Positions 1 through 9,025 are shown, counted from the stretch's first letter. The stretch: DNA of 64,000 nt from Saprospiraceae bacterium (GCA_020628095.1 JAHDFP010000008.1:1-64000), one strand, 5' to 3'. Numbers and translations: made by a program. Notes: generated by a model not told the origin, from the letters alone.

Positions 1-151
1 TTGTGTGGTGTTTGTCAGACAGTTAGATGTTTTTAGAAACAGGCTCACATAATGACCACAGCATATCCTCCTTCGTCGGAGACTCTGGGTATACTAATTA
101 CGTTATGTACAAGTAATATAAATCACCTAACTATAAAATAAATAATACAAA

Positions 152-751
152 ATGGAAATACTAATAGAAGAAATTGAAACTGGAAATCAAAATAGACCTG
201 GAGATTCAATTACACCTAAATTTATTACAATACATAATACATCAAATTCTGATTCAGGTGCAGATGCAAAGGCTCATTCAAGATTTGTGCGTGAAACGGG
301 CTTCTATACTACAAAAAGCGGAAAAACTATATACGTGTCATGGCATTTTTCTGTAGATGATACATATATAATTAATCATTTACCTGAAAACGAAATGGCA
401 TTCCATGCAGGAGAAAGAGCTAATAATCAAAGTTTAGCTATAGAAATCTGTATGCATAGAGAAAACAATCAAAATAAAGCAAATACAAACGCTGCTATGC
501 TTACGGCATATTTATGCAAAAAGCACAGAATTAATGTTTCAAATATTGTTCCTCATAAAGAATGGACTGGGAAAGACTGCCCTACATTATTATTAAATTC
601 ATGGAATGATTTCATAGCTGAAGTAAATAGTTATATGATGAATTTTATGGCATTGCCTGTTTCACTAATAAATAAAATAAGAATTGATAAAGAAATAGAC
701 ACTCCAGATCTGGAATTTAAAATGTGTTGGCTTGAAGACAATCCTTTATAA
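152..751 (+). CDS. N-acetylmuramoyl-L-alanine amidase, Amidase_2 family
   Basis: Zinc amidase expected to cleave the bond between N-acetylmuramic acid and L-alanine in peptidoglycan. The Amidase_2/T7-lysozyme fold is shown by IHNT with His28, WHF with His65, FHAGE near 84-88, and PHKEWTGKDCP near 134-144, giving likely zinc ligands His28, His135 and Cys143. The amidase domain fills about residues 1-165; the last 35 residues match nothing I recognise. There is no signal peptide, so it is either released by lysis like a phage endolysin or exported by an unusual route. It stands alone in strongly AT-rich DNA, unlike the genes that follow, which suggests recent transfer. No holin or phage structural gene is nearby. 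Family call is firm; the biological role is not known. Confidence 0.85.
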   Translation: MEILIEEIETGNQNRPGDSITPKFITIHNTSNSDSGADAKAHSRFVRETGFYTTKSGKTIYVSWHFSVDDTYIINHLPENEMAFHAGERANNQSLAIEICMHRENNQNKANTNAAMLTAYLCKKHRINVSNIVPHKEWTGKDCPTLLLNSWNDFIAEVNSYMMNFMALPVSLINKIRIDKEIDTPDLEFKMCWLEDNPL

Positions 752-879
752 TTTGAAAAACGAAACAAAAAGAAACAGTATTGGACGATAAATACAGAAT
801 CTCTAGCGAAACACAATTGTCGGATACATTCTGAGCAAAAGCTCACAACGCCATTAAACCAATTAACTTCCTCCCACTA

Positions 880-1407
880 CTATTCTAATTCCCCAAAGAA
901 AGACCTCAGATCCGTCGCATCCTTAGGCTTAAGTCGGCCGCTCAGGATGAGGCGAAGTTCTCGCCTTCTGGTGGCACCTTCGTGGAGACGTTTTTGTTCG
1001 GTGGTGATAGGGAGGAGTTCTGGTATTTTGCAGGGGCGCTTAGAGTCTTTGTCCAGCGCGACGAAGGTCATATAGGCATGATTAGATTTCATGGTGTTGG
1101 CGCCAGTGATGTCAGATACCATGACCTCGATATAGACTTCCAGAGAAGTATTGAATGCGCGGGTGACCTTGGCATCGATGCTGATGACATTACCGAGCTT
1201 GATCGGCTTCTCGAATGAAACATGATCTACACTTGCCGTCACCACATGTGCCTCAGAGTGCTTGGCAGCACAGATCCCACCTGCGATGTCCATCCACCGC
1301 ATAAGATTACCACCCATCAGATTACCGAGCGGGTTGGTATCATTGGGCATGATAAGTTCTGTCATGATGGTGTGGCTATCCTCTACTTTCTTTTGCTTAG
1401 GTTGCAT
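880..1407 (-). CDS. Acyl-CoA thioesterase, hotdog fold (YciA/BACH type)
   Basis: Cytosolic hydrolase of acyl-CoA to free fatty acid and CoA. At 175 residues it is a single hotdog domain. The segment NPLGNLMGG followed by NLMRWMD (residues 25-40) is the family signature, with Asp40 the likely catalytic acid; VVTASVDHVSFEKPI near 55-69 is the second conserved strand. The C-terminal 40 residues are basic and are typical of the longer Bacteroidota members. It starts 11 bases downstream of the lipB stop on the same strand, so the two are probably co-transcribed, linking it loosely to acyl metabolism. Substrate chain length cannot be read from the sequence. Confidence 0.85.
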   Translation of the reverse strand: MQPKQKKVEDSHTIMTELIMPNDTNPLGNLMGGNLMRWMDIAGGICAAKHSEAHVVTASVDHVSFEKPIKLGNVISIDAKVTRAFNTSLEVYIEVMVSDITGANTMKSNHAYMTFVALDKDSKRPCKIPELLPITTEQKRLHEGATRRRELRLILSGRLKPKDATDLRSFFGELE

Positions 1408-1418
1408 TGCGCGATTTT

Positions 1419-2123
1419 TTATTTATTGATAATCTCAAGATCAAAGACCTCTGATAATTTTTGGACTAATGGAGCTTGTATTTCACTAACAGAGATAGGG
1501 CGACCAAGTTCTTGGGACAAAGAAGTGACGGATTTATTCTTATCGGCTATACCGCAGGGTACTATTTTGTCAAAATGCGTAAGATCCGTCGATACATTGA
1601 ATCCGAATCCATGCAGGGTCACCCAGCGACTCAGATGGACGCCGATAGCACATATCTTGCGTAAGTTATCTTCCGTACCGACCCAGACCCCCGTATAATC
1701 GTCGATGCGAAATCCCTTCACCCCATAATCCGCCAATAGCTGTATGATCGTTTCCTCCAGATTATGGACATACCTCTTGACATCGCGGTAGAGTTCCTCC
1801 AGGTCTAGGATAAGATAACCCGTCATCTGACCGGGACCATGATAGGTAATGTCGCCTCCCCTATTGATGTTATATAATTCGTATTGCTGCTGAGATATTT
1901 CTGCATCGCCAATCAACAAATGGTCGCGACTTCCCGTTTTACCAATAGTAAAGACGGGATCATGCTCACACAAGACAAGGTGATTCAGTTTTTTCGTCGT
2001 AATTTTGCGATACGCAGCAGATAACTTATTGGTTTTTATACCATTATGAAGGACTGTCTGAAAATCCCACGCCTCTCGGTAGGTAATTGATTTTAGATGA
2101 TGAATTTGTGTTATAAGACTCAA
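1419..2123 (-). CDS. lipB: Octanoyl-[acyl-carrier-protein]:protein N-octanoyltransferase LipB
   Basis: Transfers octanoate from acyl carrier protein to lipoyl domains, the first step of endogenous lipoate synthesis. LipB hallmarks are present: NRGGDITYHGPGQ near 87-99 including His95, the catalytic lysine in RKICAIG (Lys156), HGFGFNV near 171-177, and the catalytic cysteine in VPCGI (Cys190). Length 234 is normal. The start is TTG at 2121-2123; no ATG lies nearby and the N-terminal alignment supports this position. Only 16 bases separate it from the start of the divergent gene at 2140, so its promoter must overlap that gene. pdhA, whose partner E2 would need lipoate, begins at the other end of the window. 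Confidence 0.93.
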   Translation of the reverse strand: MSLITQIHHLKSITYREAWDFQTVLHNGIKTNKLSAAYRKITTKKLNHLVLCEHDPVFTIGKTGSRDHLLIGDAEISQQQYELYNINRGGDITYHGPGQMTGYLILDLEELYRDVKRYVHNLEETIIQLLADYGVKGFRIDDYTGVWVGTEDNLRKICAIGVHLSRWVTLHGFGFNVSTDLTHFDKIVPCGIADKNKSVTSLSQELGRPISVSEIQAPLVQKLSEVFDLEIINK

Positions 2124-2139
2124 CTGATAAATTAAAGTT

Positions 2140-3189
2140 ATGAATAAGCCCCAAGTACAAAAATCTATAATTACACTATTCTTTTGTTATATTTTTTCAG
2201 TAACCGCGATCTGGAGTCAGACGGTGCCCGATTTTACTATAACGGATACGGATAATGTAGAGCATAATCTGTACGCAGATTATCTGGATCAGGGTACGAC
2301 GGTGGTGATTAAGATATTTTTTGTCAATTGTCCGCCTTGCAATGCCATCGCACCATCTGTACAGACCCTTTACGAAGAATGGGGTGAGGGCGAGTTTGAT
2401 GTGGAATTTATGGAGCTGAGTAATCGGTCTGGCGATAGCAATGCCGAAGTACAACAATACAAAAACAGGCATGGCCTGACCTTTCCAGGGGCTGGCGCCG
2501 ATGGAGGGTCTCTTACGGCCCTGACGCCTTATCTGCGTGGTGATTTTGGTTCTATATTTGGGCAACCTGTCTTTGTTGTTATTTCTCCTGATGGTTCTCC
2601 GCATGTGGTCACCGTGACATCCAGCATACCTCAGCATATTATGAATGTCGACGAAGCCATAGAAGCCACTGGCGCGACAGGCGGTACGCCACCGACAGAA
2701 GACCCCGCGACTTTTGTTTTTGATATCAAAGATGCATACGACAGAGCCATACCTAATGTCGTATTGACTCTGGAGTCAGAGGATGGGCAGACTAGCTATA
2801 TACTGGATGCGACGCAACCTTTGTCTATTACAGACCTCGCCACCGAGTACCCTAACATCCAAAACCCCTATCTACGCATATCTAAGAAAGACGATATACT
2901 CATCGGCGTGACGGCTACCGATATATTTAATATACAGAGACACATCTTAGGCAAGGAACTTCTCGCTAATGATAATCTTATCAGCGCGGCGGATGTCGAT
3001 AGATTTGCTGGGGTTACGGCGACAGATTTGTTTTTGCTGCAGCGGTTGATTCTGGGTAAAGAAACGGAGTTTCCGCTCAAGGACTCTTACGAATTCGTCC
3101 CTAAGGAGATAAATATCAGCATCACCAACGGCCAAACACAAAACCTGAACTTCTTAGGTATAAAAACAGGCAACGTAGACGGACTCTAA
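2140..3189 (+). CDS. Secreted thioredoxin-fold protein with dockerin-like repeats
   Basis: 349 residues. An N-terminal signal peptide (about 1-27, hydrophobic core IITLFFCYIFSV) is followed by a thioredoxin/AhpC-like domain to about residue 170 with the redox motif CPPC at 64-67. After a short linker with GGTPPTEDP comes a beta-rich stretch, then two dockerin-type-I-like repeats near 254-312: GVTATDIFNIQRHILG and GVTATDLFLLQRLILG. The ending (LNFLGIKTGNVDGL) resembles the tail of related Saprospirales secreted proteins, but no complete T9SS sorting domain follows. Role is inferred as an extracytoplasmic thiol-disulfide protein. The last 21 bases of coding sequence and the stop are partly duplicated 391 bp downstream, on the far side of an inserted repeat cluster. 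Confidence 0.75.
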   Translation: MNKPQVQKSIITLFFCYIFSVTAIWSQTVPDFTITDTDNVEHNLYADYLDQGTTVVIKIFFVNCPPCNAIAPSVQTLYEEWGEGEFDVEFMELSNRSGDSNAEVQQYKNRHGLTFPGAGADGGSLTALTPYLRGDFGSIFGQPVFVVISPDGSPHVVTVTSSIPQHIMNVDEAIEATGATGGTPPTEDPATFVFDIKDAYDRAIPNVVLTLESEDGQTSYILDATQPLSITDLATEYPNIQNPYLRISKKDDILIGVTATDIFNIQRHILGKELLANDNLISAADVDRFAGVTATDLFLLQRLILGKETEFPLKDSYEFVPKEINISITNGQTQNLNFLGIKTGNVDGL

Positions 3190-3201
3190 GACCTTAACAT
3201 G

Positions 3202-3285
3202 TTTTTTCATCTCGACCTTGTGAAGATATCTCCAGACGGTTATCCCTATTGATTTAAGATTTTTCGACAAGCTCAAAATGAAAAA
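3202..3285 (+). repeat. Family A palindromic repeat, copy 1
   Basis: Imperfect palindrome of about 83 bp. The left arm begins TTTTTCATCTCGACCTTG and the right arm ends with CGACAAGCTCAAAATGAAAA; the two arms are reverse complements over about 33 positions with a few mismatches, around an unpaired centre of roughly 18 bases. Confidence 0.85.
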
Positions 3286-3288
3286 GAA

Positions 3289-3430
3289 TATAAAATAGCG
3301 GGAAGGCTGTCAAAAATCTGTTCGACGGAGGAGTTATTTTTTGACGAACATTCCTGCCTGACTTACCGTCAGGTAGGCAGGTTTTGGTTCGTTTTTTTTT
3401 GCGACTGAAAAAAATGAACGAAAGGTATAA
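3289..3430 (-). repeat. Family C repeat, copy 1, with nested 29-bp palindrome
   Basis: Module lying between family A copies 1 and 2. It contains the nested palindrome CCTGCCTGAC...GGTAGGCAGG at 3353-3381, the A/T head (GGTTCG, a T run, GCGACTG, an A run, GAACG) at about 3385-3423, and a variable hairpin with arms TGTTCG and CGAACA (seen at 3320-3350 as CTGTTCGACG and TGACGAACA). Orientation is given relative to the head-first reading. Confidence 0.7.
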
Positions 3431-3448
3431 TCTAATATACCGTATAGA

Positions 3449-3534
3449 TTTTTCATCTCGACCTTGTGGAGAGATCTCCAGACGGTTATCCTTATTGACT
3501 TAAGATTTTTCGACAAGCTCAAAATGAAAAAAAA
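3449..3534 (+). repeat. Family A palindromic repeat, copy 2
   Basis: Same 83-bp imperfect palindrome as copy 1, same orientation, with a nearly identical centre (CTCCAGACGGTTATCC), so copies 1 and 2 are closer to each other than to the other copies. This supports a local duplication. Confidence 0.85.
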
Positions 3535-3590
3535 TATAAATAGCGGGAGGTCTGTCAATGGAAACGAAGACAGACTCTGAGACCTTAACA

Positions 3591-3882
3591 CTTCGATTTG
3601 GTCTATTTTGTAAAAATATAGGCGAAAAAACATATCTTTACATTAAATAATATTATAATTTATATAATATTGATAACCAGCCTTTTACGTATTAATCTTT
3701 TTACATCATCCAAAAACAGTGCGGGTGCGGTCAGCATTTAGCCAGTTTTAACATTTTTTTTACTGATTAATAGAAGCGTTTCGACATTACAAGACGTAAA
3801 GGTAGTGTAATACTCGACTGATCCATCCCTATATATACAACAGTTACAACTAAACAATAGTCTAAATTAAATAACATTTGAA
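3591..3882. other. AT-rich intergenic leader region of the HYR protein gene
   Basis: About 290 bases between the repeat cluster and the next gene. I see no RNA gene or clear promoter box in it; it presumably contains the promoter of the large secreted protein gene. Confidence 0.5.
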
Positions 3883-6800
3883 ATGAGATTTACTTGTTCT
3901 TTTGTGTTAATCACAATGTTTTCACTTTTATTTAGTACCCTAACGTTTGCGGATCATAGCGACAACTTTTGCTTCAATGGAGATATTCCAGAGGCACAAG
4001 AGGATCTATCAGCCATGTGTCTGACAGCGCCGATCATTATATGTCCATCGACATATCTTGGTTGTCCTGGGGATGACCTCAGTACTGCAAACACAGGAGT
4101 CGCCACGGCACAGCCGGGTGATGCTAATTGTCCTCAGCCGACATTGACTTTTACTGATACTATCGTCATGAATACGCCGTGTCTGGTAATAGTCCATCGT
4201 ATGTGGGAGGCATCATATCCTCCGGGATCTGCCAGTATTAAGTTACATTCCTCTTGTCAGCAGACCTTATATCTGGAAGACACGCAGGACCCTGTACTCA
4301 GTGCATGCCCATCTGATATCGTCGTAAATCTATCTAATAGTAATTGTGATAGAACGGTAAGCTGGACAGCACCGACGGCAACAGATGATTGTGGCATAGA
4401 CGCATTGACATCGACGCATAGTAGTGGTGCTTCTTTCCCTGATGGTACGACGACAGTAACATATACGGCAGAAGATGCCTGTGGCAACAGGGACAACTGC
4501 TCATTTTCAGTCACTATAACAGGATCTTGCTGTGGAGCACCTAATATCAGTTGTCCACGTAACTACTTTGGATGTCCTGACGAATCTGACGATCCATCTA
4601 TCACGGGTCAGGCAACGGCTTCGGCATCAGATCAGACTTGTGGCGATCCTATCGTGGCGTTCAGTGATCAGACGACGACTTCTGGTAGCTGTAATAATAG
4701 AGTCATAGTCCGTACATGGACAGCGACTGATCCAGATGACAGCAGCTTAGTAGGGACTTGTTCTCAGAACATAAGATTATCTGATACACAAGAGCCAACA
4801 ATACAATTCTTACCTCAAAATATATCAATCACAGTACAAGGCAATAATAACTGTAGTGGAACGGCCTCATGGGCAGAGCCATTTGCGACAGATAACTGTG
4901 GCATCAACTCATTGACCTCAAGTCATGCGAGTGGTAGTGTTTTCTTTGAGGGAACAACGACGGTAACATATACAGCGATAGATAATTGTGGTAATCAAGA
5001 AACAGGTTCGTTTACAGTCACAGTAACATGTTCTTCTGGCTGTGATGCTAATCCGACGATAACTTGTCCAAGGAACTTCTTTGACTGTCCTGGTGTCTCT
5101 ACTGATCCTAATACTACGGGAACAGCGACGGCAACAGCAGGTAGCAACTTATGTGGTACTCCAGTCATTACTCATAATGACGTGATCGTATCTAATGGTA
5201 CATCATCTTGTGCGGGTGCGATCAGACTAGAAAGAACATGGACAGCAACAGACCCAGACAACGCTAATCTAAGAAGTACTTGTGTACAGATCATAAGATT
5301 AGATGATACTCAAGATCCGAGTCTAAGAAATCTACCGACTAACATCACTGTCAATGCGACAGGCGCAGGATGTTCTGCACCAGCGACATGGAGTCAGCCT
5401 ATATTTACTGATAACTGTAGAGTAACCAGCGTGACCTCATCGCATAATAGCGGAGATATATTCAGCGAAGGAACAACGACGGTAACTTATACTGGATTTG
5501 ACGCATGTGGTAACTCGACGACAGGATCATTTACTGTCACAGTAGTATGTGGTTCTTCTTGTACGACACCACCAGTCATCAGTTGTCCATCAGCTTATGT
5601 GGCCTGTCCGACGGCTGGTATACCACAACCAAGTATCACAGGACATGCATCGGGCGCACCTGGCGGACCAGATTGTCCTAATCCAATCATAACTTATAAC
5701 GACATCATCGTAGATAATGGTCCATGTACTAACGCGAAGCACGTCAGTAGAGAATGGAAAGCGACTAATCCGAATAACACGAATCTATTCAGCAAGTGTA
5801 CTCAGACCATATCACTCCAAGATAATCAGAATCCGACTATATCTAATTGCCCTACTGGTATGACCTTAACTGCCAATGGCGGCAATTGTACAGTCAATGC
5901 AACCTGGAACAGACCTAGAACAACAGATAATTGCTCTAACACAAGCCTCGTCGCCAGAGATCAAAACGGCAACGTGGTAACAAGTGGAATGGCATTCGCG
6001 GAAGGAAATCATGTTATTACATATAGAGCATCTGATGCTTGTGGTAACGAAGCTAACTGCTCATTCACTATAACAGTTAACTGCTTATTAGTATGTGATA
6101 CAGCACCTGGGATCACTTGTCCTTCTGACATGACAGTATGTACATCTTCTGATGTAAGTCCTAATACGCTAGGCAATGCAATCGCTGCGGGTGGCGCTAA
6201 CTGCCCTACTCCAGTATTGAATTATACAGATCAGGTTATATCTAATGGAAACTGTGGCGATAGAATATTCAATAGAATATGGATTGCTTCTTATCCTTCT
6301 GGTTCTAGTCTGACGGCATCTTGTATACAGCGCGTAACCTTAGAAGATAATGCAGACCCTATATTACAAAACTGTCCAAGCGACATTACAGTAAACAGTC
6401 TGTCTACGGTCGTGACATGGTCAGCACCGACTGCTGTGGACAATTGTGGCACACCTCATGTGACAAGCAACTATGCACCAGGTCAGCCATTCCCTGCAGG
6501 TACAACTAATGTAACATATACAGCGACTGACGCCTGTGGTAATAGTACATCTTGTACATTCAAAGTAAGCGTCTATCCTCCGGGACAGATCACTTGCCCT
6601 AATGACCTCTACCTATCATGTAATGGTAACGGTGGTGCTGTCGCACAATGGGCAGAGCCGACTTATAGCGGTGTATGTGGAGACTGTCACAATACGACAT
6701 TCATACCTGGATTTATATACATGGGTACATTCAATGGTAACCAATACTACTGCTCTACATCTCCTGCAACATGGGCTAACGCTCAGGGAATATGTGAGCA

Positions 6801-8619
6801 GAATGGTGGTTATCTGGCAAGTATCGGATCAGCTGCAGAGAATCATTTCTTAGCAGAAATACTGACGATACAGTCTGCATGGATCGGTCTTAACGATCAC
6901 GCTTATGAGGGCCAATACACATGGGCTAATGGAGATGCTATGACTTACTCTAACTGGTACCCTGGACAACCTAATGACTATAACGGAAATCAAGATTGTG
7001 TAGAGATGCTCAATAATGGCGAGTGGAACGATCAGTACTGCTCTTATGAGTTAGAGTTCATCATGGAAAAACCATGTTCTTTCATACAACAGATAAGTGG
7101 TCCACAGTCAGGAACATTCTTGACAGGTGGTAACTATACAGTTACTTATGCGATCAATGACGCATGTGGTAGCACAGAGACTTGTAGTTTTGATATCATC
7201 GTAGAAGATGCACTGAGCATGACTTGTCCTAATAACATCGTGACTTCTGCCGAGGAAAATACGGCTGGTGTCGCTGTCAATTGGGCTGCACCATCAGTGA
7301 CCAGTTGTTGCTCAGATTGTAGCAATGGAGGACAAGCGATAAGTGGATTTATATACATGGGATCGCTTAATGGACATCATTACTACTGCTCCAATGATCC
7401 AGCCACATGGCAAGCAGCACAAGCCAATTGCCAAGCTAATGGCGGTCATCTTGCAGTAATCAATAACGCAACAGAAAACGCATTCTTAGCGAATATATTG
7501 ACTCTACAATCGGCTTGGATAGGCTTATCTGATGCTGGTAGCGAAGGAAACTTTAGTTGGGTGAATGGACAGCCACTGAGTTATACTAACTGGTATCCAG
7601 GACAACCTAATAATTATAATGGATCGCAGGATTATGTAGAGATGCTTAATACAGGATTATGGAACGATCAGTATAATCACTACGCACTAGAATACATCAT
7701 GGAAATCTCTGACTGTGTCAATATATCACAGGTATCTGGTCCAGCACCAGGGTCTGTATTGGCACCAGGATCTTCTCATACGGTGACTTATCAGGCGACT
7801 GATGGTTGTGGTAACTCTGAGACTTGCTCATTCAGCATTGTGGTCAATGAGACTCCTGCACCTAATGGTTGCGATTCTAGAGGACTTAACTCTGATTGCT
7901 ATCACATCAGTGGTGTGGCCTTCGGTACGATATCTAATAAATCAGGAAATGATGGCGGATATAGAGACTTCACTAACAGATGTACCTATGTCAGTCCGGG
8001 CAATTCTTATCCATTGCATTTGGCACCGGGATTTTCTTGTGGTGCAGCGCAGAAGGTATACTGGAAAGTATGGATTGATTTCAACTTAGATGGCGACTAT
8101 GATGATGCCCATGAGTATGTGGCTTACGGATGTAGCGCTAATACCTTATCGGGTACATTGACTATGCCATATACATTATGGAATGGTCAAACAACTATGC
8201 GTGTCGCTATGAAGTACGGAAGCTATCCGAAATCTCCTTGTGAGACCTTCCAATATGGAGAAGTCGAAGACTATTGTATCAATGTGATCAATGCAGGTGA
8301 TTTCACAGGTGATGATCCGATAGAGGGCAGATCATTTACAGAAGATAATGCGGAGCTATTGACGGTGGATAGTGCGAGAGAGATGTCTGTCTACCCTAAC
8401 CCAGCATCTAAGAATGTCAATATCGAACTAAGTAACTTGTCAGAGGTGAATACAATACAGTTATACTCTACAAGTGGACAATTGATAACAGAGCAGAGAC
8501 CATCTGATTCTGAGATTATCAATATGGACGTAAGTCGTTACGATGTGGGACTATATCTACTTCGTGTGATATACAATGACGGCGACGTCAAAACAGAAAA
8601 ACTATCTATTACTAGATAA
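3883..8619 (+). CDS. HYR-domain, C-type lectin, GEVED secreted protein with T9SS sorting domain
   Basis: 1578-residue surface or secreted protein. Order: signal peptide (1-23); five Cys-rich repeat units from about 49 to 905, each an Ig-like module opening with a CP(S/R) motif followed by a HYR domain ending CGN-x3-(C/G)SFTVTV; two further HYR domains each split by an inserted C-type lectin domain (about 943-1066 and 1154-1278, motifs WIGLND/WIGLSD, NWYPGQPN, WNDQY); a GEVED domain (about 1330-1473, WIDFNLDGDYDD and YGEVEDYC); and a T9SS type A sorting domain (about 1501-1577, MSVYPNPAS...GLYLLRV). Likely an adhesin that binds glycans, exported by the Sec and type IX systems. The second lectin copy has lost a cysteine pair that the first copy keeps. 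A perfect terminator follows. Confidence 0.93.
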   Translation: MRFTCSFVLITMFSLLFSTLTFADHSDNFCFNGDIPEAQEDLSAMCLTAPIIICPSTYLGCPGDDLSTANTGVATAQPGDANCPQPTLTFTDTIVMNTPCLVIVHRMWEASYPPGSASIKLHSSCQQTLYLEDTQDPVLSACPSDIVVNLSNSNCDRTVSWTAPTATDDCGIDALTSTHSSGASFPDGTTTVTYTAEDACGNRDNCSFSVTITGSCCGAPNISCPRNYFGCPDESDDPSITGQATASASDQTCGDPIVAFSDQTTTSGSCNNRVIVRTWTATDPDDSSLVGTCSQNIRLSDTQEPTIQFLPQNISITVQGNNNCSGTASWAEPFATDNCGINSLTSSHASGSVFFEGTTTVTYTAIDNCGNQETGSFTVTVTCSSGCDANPTITCPRNFFDCPGVSTDPNTTGTATATAGSNLCGTPVITHNDVIVSNGTSSCAGAIRLERTWTATDPDNANLRSTCVQIIRLDDTQDPSLRNLPTNITVNATGAGCSAPATWSQPIFTDNCRVTSVTSSHNSGDIFSEGTTTVTYTGFDACGNSTTGSFTVTVVCGSSCTTPPVISCPSAYVACPTAGIPQPSITGHASGAPGGPDCPNPIITYNDIIVDNGPCTNAKHVSREWKATNPNNTNLFSKCTQTISLQDNQNPTISNCPTGMTLTANGGNCTVNATWNRPRTTDNCSNTSLVARDQNGNVVTSGMAFAEGNHVITYRASDACGNEANCSFTITVNCLLVCDTAPGITCPSDMTVCTSSDVSPNTLGNAIAAGGANCPTPVLNYTDQVISNGNCGDRIFNRIWIASYPSGSSLTASCIQRVTLEDNADPILQNCPSDITVNSLSTVVTWSAPTAVDNCGTPHVTSNYAPGQPFPAGTTNVTYTATDACGNSTSCTFKVSVYPPGQITCPNDLYLSCNGNGGAVAQWAEPTYSGVCGDCHNTTFIPGFIYMGTFNGNQYYCSTSPATWANAQGICEQNGGYLASIGSAAENHFLAEILTIQSAWIGLNDHAYEGQYTWANGDAMTYSNWYPGQPNDYNGNQDCVEMLNNGEWNDQYCSYELEFIMEKPCSFIQQISGPQSGTFLTGGNYTVTYAINDACGSTETCSFDIIVEDALSMTCPNNIVTSAEENTAGVAVNWAAPSVTSCCSDCSNGGQAISGFIYMGSLNGHHYYCSNDPATWQAAQANCQANGGHLAVINNATENAFLANILTLQSAWIGLSDAGSEGNFSWVNGQPLSYTNWYPGQPNNYNGSQDYVEMLNTGLWNDQYNHYALEYIMEISDCVNISQVSGPAPGSVLAPGSSHTVTYQATDGCGNSETCSFSIVVNETPAPNGCDSRGLNSDCYHISGVAFGTISNKSGNDGGYRDFTNRCTYVSPGNSYPLHLAPGFSCGAAQKVYWKVWIDFNLDGDYDDAHEYVAYGCSANTLSGTLTMPYTLWNGQTTMRVAMKYGSYPKSPCETFQYGEVEDYCINVINAGDFTGDDPIEGRSFTEDNAELLTVDSAREMSVYPNPASKNVNIELSNLSEVNTIQLYSTSGQLITEQRPSDSEIINMDVSRYDVGLYLLRVIYNDGDVKTEKLSITR

Positions 8620-8643
8620 TAAGATTATAAAATACCTACACCC

Positions 8644-8677
8644 AAAGGGTTATGCATCTTGCATAACCCTTTTTTTT
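8644..8677 (+). terminator. Rho-independent terminator of the HYR protein gene
   Basis: Perfect 13-bp stem AAAGGGTTATGCA / TGCATAACCCTTT with a TCT loop, running into eight Ts. It lies 25 bases after the stop codon at 8619. Confidence 0.95.
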
Positions 8678-8728
8678 ATGTCTATGCGTGTTTGGAAGTA
8701 AGCTATCATCAATTTTTGGATCAAAAAC

Positions 8729-8940
8729 AACTTTAAGCCAAAGAACTAATTCTCTATTCGTTCTAATCTCCAAATGAACTTAAGTAATGGCTTGATCTTA
8801 TTCTTTCATTTTCATTTTTTTCATTCGATAAAAAAACGAAACAAAAAAAATCTTGTCGAATGTAAGGCTCCACACTGTGCCGCCCCCGCCACCCACAAAC
8901 ATTCGACAGGCTCGGCTTCTTTTTAAGCATGTATATATAC
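8729..8940 (+). repeat. Family B repeat, copy 1
   Basis: About 210 bp ending exactly where family A copy 3 starts. It begins with AACTTTAAGCCAAAGAACTA, carries the A/T head (T run, CATTCGAT, A run, CGAAAC, A run) at 8813-8848, then a hairpin with arms TTGTCGAATGT (8853-8863) and ACATTCGACA (8909-8918) around a GC-rich loop CACTGTGCCGCCCCCGCC, then GGCTCGGCTTCTTTTT. Apparent reading frames across it are spurious. Confidence 0.8.
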
Positions 8941-9025
8941 TTTTTCATCTCGACCTTGTGGAGAGATCTTCAGATATGAATTTCCACTGACTTAAGATTT
9001 TTCGACAAGCTCAAAATGAAAAAAA
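8941..9025 (+). repeat. Family A palindromic repeat, copy 3
   Basis: Same palindrome as copy 1, joined directly to family B copy 1 with no spacer. Confidence 0.85.

Larger units (their letters stand above)
3169..3590 (+). repeat. Direct repeat flanking the first repeat cluster
   Basis: A 31-base segment at 3169-3199, covering the end and stop codon of the preceding gene, recurs at 3560-3590 with 27 of 31 bases identical (shared core GACCTTAACA). Between them lie family A copy 1, family C copy 1 and family A copy 2. A related short motif, tagcgggagg-ctgtcaa, also occurs twice, at about 3294-3312 and 3541-3558. The arrangement indicates that the gene end was duplicated together with the repeat cluster. 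Confidence 0.7.

Noticed and set aside
751-879. Degenerate copy of the A/T head of family B
   Set aside because: A short AAAAACGAAACAAAAAG resemblance at about 756-775, without hairpin arms or a family A neighbour; too weak to call.
3334-3633. 99-codon minus-strand ORF across the first repeat cluster
   Set aside because: It runs through repeat families A and C; its translation is that of repeats and resembles ORFs seen at other copies of the same elements.
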